Positions 19,337 through 22,340 of a DNA stretch of 22,340 nt are shown piece by piece. A model generated the notes under the pieces. The model had not been told where the DNA came from. It was given only the letters and a program-made list of their open reading frames with translations, and did no database searches. The stretch covers positions 1-22,340 of IMG/VR virus record IMGVR_UViG_3300021356_000186. One strand, given 5' to 3'. This stretch comes from a virus. The first letter of the stretch is position 1. Each line of letters begins with the position of its first letter. The position numbers and the translations under genes are program-made.

Positions 19337-20790
19337 TGGTTTTAAATCCTTTCTTCACTCAAGGTACTTCTTCTGAGCAGAATCTTGTTCAGGATCTGAT
19401 CAACGAACAGTTGAGGATGTATGGCGTAGACATATACTACATCCCAAGAAAGTATATGAAAGAAAAGACTGTCATTAGAGAAGTTGTTCAGTCTAAATTT
19501 GACAGTGCTCTACCTATTGAGGCATATGTTGATAATTATGATGCATACTCCGGGGCAGGAGATGTTCTCTCAAAATTTGGTATTGAATCAAAAGATGAGG
19601 TAAGACTTATCATATCTAGAGAAAGATATGAAAATTATATCACTCCTCTGATTCAAGGACAATCAAATATTAAATTGTCAACCAGACCAAAAGGTGGAGA
19701 TTTAATCTGGTTCCCACTTGATGATCGTCTTTATGAAATTAAAGATATTGAGTATGCGAAACCATATTATCAGTTGCAAAACCTTTATGTTTATGAATTA
19801 TATTGCGAACTCTTCCAGTATCAGGATGAAGTCATTGCAACAGGAATTGAAGATATTGATAATGAGTTGTTAGGTGATGAAACTGATGGATTGACTGATG
19901 ACGGCATCAGCACGATTCAAGGAATTACTCAGACTCTCACGATGGTTGGAACTGCAGTTCAAGCAACTGCTACCACAGGATTAGTCGATGGCGCTGTACA
20001 GTCATTTACTATAACCAATAGAGGTGGTGGGTATGGGATGGTTCCCACGGTTGAAGTATCTGCTGCACCTTCAGGAGGACTAACTGCCGTAGGTATTGCA
20101 ACAATGATTGGTGGTATTAATGTCTGCAATCTCAACGCAAACCCAAGACTTCAATCTGTTCAGAGAGTTGATGTATCAAATCCAGGTTTTGGATACACTG
20201 TAGCACCTTCAGTGACCTTTAGAACCACTGATGGAACAGGCACTGGTGCTGCTGCAACAACAGTCCTTGCGGATGATGCGGTTGGTGTGGTCACAATTAC
20301 AAACTTTGGTGGAGGGTATGTCAGCAATCCAGTTATTTCGTTTACAAATGAAGTATTCAAGTCAGGCGTATCCACTGCTAGTGCATCTGCAGTTTCTGTG
20401 GTAAGCACTGCAGGAACGATAACAAATATTTACTTGACAAGTGCTGGTGCTGGATACTCTGTTGCTCCTACAGTTTCTGTTGCTGCACCTACTGCTGGGG
20501 CAAATACGGGCAACTTTGCATTTAATGAGATAATAACTGGTTCTACCAGCAACACAACTGCAAGGGTCAGATCTTGGGATGCTGATACGAATGTTCTTGA
20601 AGTTGCAAGTGTTTCTGGAAGTTTCTCTCCAGGAGAAACCTTGACAGGATCAACTTCTGGTGCTACTAGAACCTTGAGAACCATTGATAAAACTATCAAT
20701 AATGATCCATATGCAGATAACTTTGATATTGAAACAGCTGCTGATGCTATATTAGACTTCAGCGAACAGAATCCTTTTGGAATACCCTAA
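19336..20790 (+). CDS. 14: Neck protein gp14 with a large beta-module insertion
   Basis: 484 residues, against 256 in T4. gp14 joins gp13 to complete the portal-neck complex. The conserved N-terminal part (1-190) begins MVLNPFFTQGTSSEQNLVQD and includes DIYYIPRKYMKEKTVIREV, STRPKGGDLIWFPLDDRLYE and YVYELYCELFQYQDEVIATG. The conserved C-terminus is NNDPYADNFDIETAADAILD, then FSEQNPFGIP. Between them, at about residues 195-450, lies a Gly/Thr/Val-rich insertion with four GxGY repeats (near 230, 284, 325 and 372) and one TSGA module (about 396-449). Removing it leaves close to T4 length. Neck whiskers or fibre-like decoration is a possible role for the insertion, but this is inference. Translation is probably coupled to gp13 through the TGATG overlap. 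Confidence 0.93.
   Translation: MVLNPFFTQGTSSEQNLVQDLINEQLRMYGVDIYYIPRKYMKEKTVIREVVQSKFDSALPIEAYVDNYDAYSGAGDVLSKFGIESKDEVRLIISRERYENYITPLIQGQSNIKLSTRPKGGDLIWFPLDDRLYEIKDIEYAKPYYQLQNLYVYELYCELFQYQDEVIATGIEDIDNELLGDETDGLTDDGISTIQGITQTLTMVGTAVQATATTGLVDGAVQSFTITNRGGGYGMVPTVEVSAAPSGGLTAVGIATMIGGINVCNLNANPRLQSVQRVDVSNPGFGYTVAPSVTFRTTDGTGTGAAATTVLADDAVGVVTITNFGGGYVSNPVISFTNEVFKSGVSTASASAVSVVSTAGTITNIYLTSAGAGYSVAPTVSVAAPTAGANTGNFAFNEIITGSTSNTTARVRSWDADTNVLEVASVSGSFSPGETLTGSTSGATRTLRTIDKTINNDPYADNFDIETAADAILDFSEQNPFGIP
19918..20685 (+). repeat. GxGY and TSGA module array inserted in gp14
   Basis: Four copies of a segment of about 20 residues, T-I-T-N-x-G-x-G-Y-x-x-x-P-x-V-x-V, occur with spacings of roughly 40-55 residues. 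A module NEIITGSTSNTTARVRSWD with a second half GETLTGSTSGATRTLRTID follows. The same motifs recur in the giant protein at 1-8427, in gp8 and in the DUF4815 protein. Confidence 0.7.
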
Positions 20791-20793
20791 ATA
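20787..20793 (+). promoter_or_regulatory. T4-like late promoter motif before gp15
   Basis: CTAAATA contains the TAA stop of gp14 and lies 33 bases before the gp15 ATG. The leader behind it holds a direct repeat AATAGTCT (20790-20797 and 20808-20815). Confidence 0.5.
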
Positions 20794-20826
20794 GTCTTAC
20801 TGCATGTAATAGTCTAAAGTTTAATC

Positions 20827-21846
20827 ATGTTTGAATACTTTTACAACGAGATTCTGAGAAAAACCATTATTGGTTTTGGAACTCTGTTTAATGCTATGGA
20901 GATCCAGCAAGAAGGTTCTGTTGTAAGAATTCCTTTGGCATATGGTCCTACTCAAAAGTTCTTAGCAAGAATTGAGCAGTCACCAGACCTGAATAAACCT
21001 ATGGCAATTACATTGCCAAGAATGTCTTTTGAGTTTACTGGACTCACTTATGATCCCAGCAGAAAAGTAACCACCACTCAGACATTCGTCGCAAAAGACA
21101 AAGATGATGGAACTGAGACACGTAAATCATACATGCCAGTTCCCTACAATATGGCATTTGAGTTAAGTGTTTATACTAAACTAAATGATGATGCACTTCA
21201 AATTGTAGAGCAAATTTTACCATATTTCCAACCTTCGTATAATCTCTCTATTGAACTAGTTGACGAAATTAAAGAGAAGAGAGATGTTCCCATTGTGCTA
21301 GAAAGTGTCACAATGCAAGATGATTATGAGGGAGACTTTACCACTAGAAGAGTCTTATATTACACTTTAAGATTTACTGCAAAGACATATCTGTTCGGAC
21401 CTACCAAGTCTGCATCCAAGGATATCATCAAGAGGTCCACTGTCAGTTACCTCACTGGAACAGACACTACCAATACAAGAAGAGAGGTTACTTACTCTGC
21501 TACTGCAAGAGCACTCAAGTCTTATACAGACAATGTTGTCACCACACTGGCAGCAGACATTAGTGCGACAGTAAAAACCTTTGAAGTTGCAGATGCTACT
21601 GGAATCAAGGCAGATAAGTACATCTTCATTGGAGATGAGGAACTATTTGTTAGATCCAAGACTGGTAATAAGATTACCGTTGATAGAGGAAGAGATAATA
21701 CAAAAGCAGAGAAGCACGTTGCTGGAGCAGAAGTCAAGGGAATTGACTATACAGAAACTACAACACCAACCTTTGGTCCAATTGGTGTAGATAGTGCTCT
21801 GATTGAAGATGGCGATAACTTTGGTTTTGATGGTGGGTTTATTTGA
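20827..21846 (+). CDS. 15: Tail sheath stabiliser / tail terminator gp15
   Basis: 339 residues, against 272 in T4. gp15 is a hexamer that caps the tail tube and sheath and connects the tail to the gp13-gp14 neck. The N-terminus MFEYFYNEILRK matches the family (MFGYFYN in T4). The region ELSVYTKLNDDALQIVEQIL, then PYFQPSYNLS (about 112-141), is close to the T4 sequence around QIVEQILPYFQP. TRRVLYYTLRFTAKTYLFGP (about 173-192) closes the core domain. Residues about 236-306 are an added RG-turn module (FIGDEELFVRSKTGNKITVD, then RGRDNTKAEKHVAG) also seen in two other proteins here. The C-terminus is Gly/Asp/Phe-rich. The leader of 36 bases carries a CTAAATA motif, but there is only a weak Shine-Dalgarno sequence. 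The TGA overlaps the ATG of gp16. Confidence 0.93.
   Translation: MFEYFYNEILRKTIIGFGTLFNAMEIQQEGSVVRIPLAYGPTQKFLARIEQSPDLNKPMAITLPRMSFEFTGLTYDPSRKVTTTQTFVAKDKDDGTETRKSYMPVPYNMAFELSVYTKLNDDALQIVEQILPYFQPSYNLSIELVDEIKEKRDVPIVLESVTMQDDYEGDFTTRRVLYYTLRFTAKTYLFGPTKSASKDIIKRSTVSYLTGTDTTNTRREVTYSATARALKSYTDNVVTTLAADISATVKTFEVADATGIKADKYIFIGDEELFVRSKTGNKITVDRGRDNTKAEKHVAGAEVKGIDYTETTTPTFGPIGVDSALIEDGDNFGFDGGFI
21532..21744 (+). repeat. RG-turn module in the C-terminal part of gp15
   Basis: About 70 residues with the pattern T-x-x-x-V-x-D-A-T-G, G-D-E-E-L-x-V, G-N-K-I-T-V-x-R-G, then H-x-x-G-x-x-V. Related copies lie at 937-1128 and 5632-5869 in the giant protein and at 16459-16665 in the DUF4815 protein. 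T4 gp15 does not appear to have it. Confidence 0.65.
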
Positions 21847-22268
21847 TGACTAAAAACTTTGACGATTTAAATGACACCTTTAATGTTTCTGATGAAATTG
21901 TAAAGGCTGAGGTTGTTAAAAAAGAGTTGGATAACGTAAAACCTGGATCAGATGATATAAAAAAGGATTATGAGTACACTAGAGGGAATCTATATAGTAT
22001 AATTGAAAAAGGTCAAGAGGCACTTAATGGAGTCCTTGAACTTGCCCAAGAAAGTGAAATGCCTAGAGCATATGAAGTTGCAGGTCAGTTAATTAAGAAC
22101 GTTGCTGACGCAACAGATAAATTATTAGATCTTCAGAAGAAACTTAAAGAGGTAGAAGAAGAGAAACAGACCAAAGGACCATCAACTGTCAACAATGCAT
22201 TGTTTGTTGGGTCCACTGCAGAACTAGCAAAAATGCTCAAACATGGATTAAAAGAGGACAATAAATAA
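21846..22268 (+). CDS. 16: Terminase small subunit gp16
   Basis: 140 residues, against 164 in T4. gp16 forms a ring that recognises DNA and regulates the gp17 packaging motor. The start MTKNFDDLNDTFNV is followed by a variable acidic and lysine-rich stretch. The conserved core is DYEYTRGNLYSIIEKGQEAL (41-60), then ELAQESEMPRAYEVAGQLIK (65-84), then a helical segment DKLLDLQKKLKEVEEEKQ typical of the central coiled-coil oligomerisation region, and a C-terminal NNALFVGSTAELAKMLK. The ATG at 21846 shares its A with the gp15 stop. A TTG one codon earlier is possible but less likely. The stop codon lies in a late-promoter-like AATAAATAA. Confidence 0.94.
   Translation: MTKNFDDLNDTFNVSDEIVKAEVVKKELDNVKPGSDDIKKDYEYTRGNLYSIIEKGQEALNGVLELAQESEMPRAYEVAGQLIKNVADATDKLLDLQKKLKEVEEEKQTKGPSTVNNALFVGSTAELAKMLKHGLKEDNK
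22260..22267 (+). promoter_or_regulatory. T4-like late promoter motif before gp17
   Basis: AATAAATA overlaps the last codons and stop of gp16 and lies 25 bases before the gp17 GTG, followed by a clear Shine-Dalgarno sequence. Confidence 0.55.
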
Positions 22269-22292
22269 TAAAATACAGGAGATATATTAACA

Positions 22293-22340
22293 GTGGCATT
22301 AAAGAAGCCTTCAGATTTTTTTGAAAATACTAAAAAGACT
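22293..22340 (+). CDS. 17: Terminase large subunit gp17, first 16 codons (cut by window end)
   Basis: The frame starts at a GTG, reads (V)ALKKPSDFFENTKKT and stays open to the last base. An in-frame TAA at 22269-22271 rules out a longer upstream extension, and no ATG is available in between. AGGAGA at 22277-22282 gives a good Shine-Dalgarno sequence ten bases upstream. The position right after gp16 is that of the T4 packaging ATPase/nuclease gene. The visible part is too short to show Walker motifs, so the call rests mainly on gene order and the N-terminal sequence style. Confidence 0.75.
   Translation, partial: MALKKPSDFFENTKKT

Noticed and set aside
21843-21845. TTG start for gp16
   Set aside because: The ATG at 21846 gives the usual MTKNFDDLN start and a TGATG overlap like that of gp13/gp14.
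1-22340. CRISPR arrays, tRNA genes, insertion sequences, defence or anti-defence genes, metabolic genes
   Set aside because: None are visible. Repeats are degenerate protein-coding modules, and all gaps between genes are 36 bases or shorter.

Overview
The window is a compact, single-strand (+) block of late virion genes from a T4-like tailed phage (myovirus). The AT-rich base composition, the heavy AGA and GGA codon use, and the sequence style of the gp8, gp13, gp14, gp15 and gp16 homologues point to a marine T4-like phage. A cyanophage of Prochlorococcus or Synechococcus is most likely, and a phage of another marine bacterium is possible. No host-derived metabolic gene, tRNA, CRISPR array or insertion sequence is visible, so the host cannot be fixed from this stretch. 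Coding density is nearly total: no gap between genes exceeds 36 bases.

Layout. Positions 1-8427 hold the 3' part of a giant virion protein gene. It opens inside a YHYH domain and continues as a string of small beta-rich modules. It sits where T4 carries gene 7, directly before gene 8. Next come gp8 (baseplate wedge, 8464-10017) and a 2555-residue DUF4815-type structural protein (10024-17691). Three small genes follow: a 75-residue coiled-coil protein (17693-17920), a 55-residue protein (17907-18074) and a 128-residue probable virion protein (18079-18465). The head-neck and packaging genes then run in T4 order: gp13 and gp14 (neck), gp15 (tail terminator), gp16 (small terminase) and the first 16 codons of gp17 (large terminase), cut by the window end.

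How the genes work together. gp8 belongs to the baseplate, and the two giant proteins are most simply peripheral baseplate or fibre components. gp13, gp14 and gp15 close the filled head and join it to the tail. gp16 and gp17 package the DNA. All four intergenic gaps of 24 bases or more carry a T4 late-promoter-like ATAAATA/CTAAATA core, and three of these overlap the stop codon of the gene before. This suggests late transcription units starting before gp8, gp13, gp15 and gp17. The gp13/gp14 and gp15/gp16 pairs share a TGATG stop-start overlap.

The most unusual feature is a shared set of short beta-rich modules: a 'GxGY' module, a 'TSGA' module, an 'RG-turn' module and an 'NG-Q' module. They recur within and between otherwise unrelated structural proteins, and they appear as insertions that about double gp14 and lengthen gp8 and gp15. 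I see no defence system, new enzyme system or RNA system. The novelty, if any, lies in this modular decoration of the virion.
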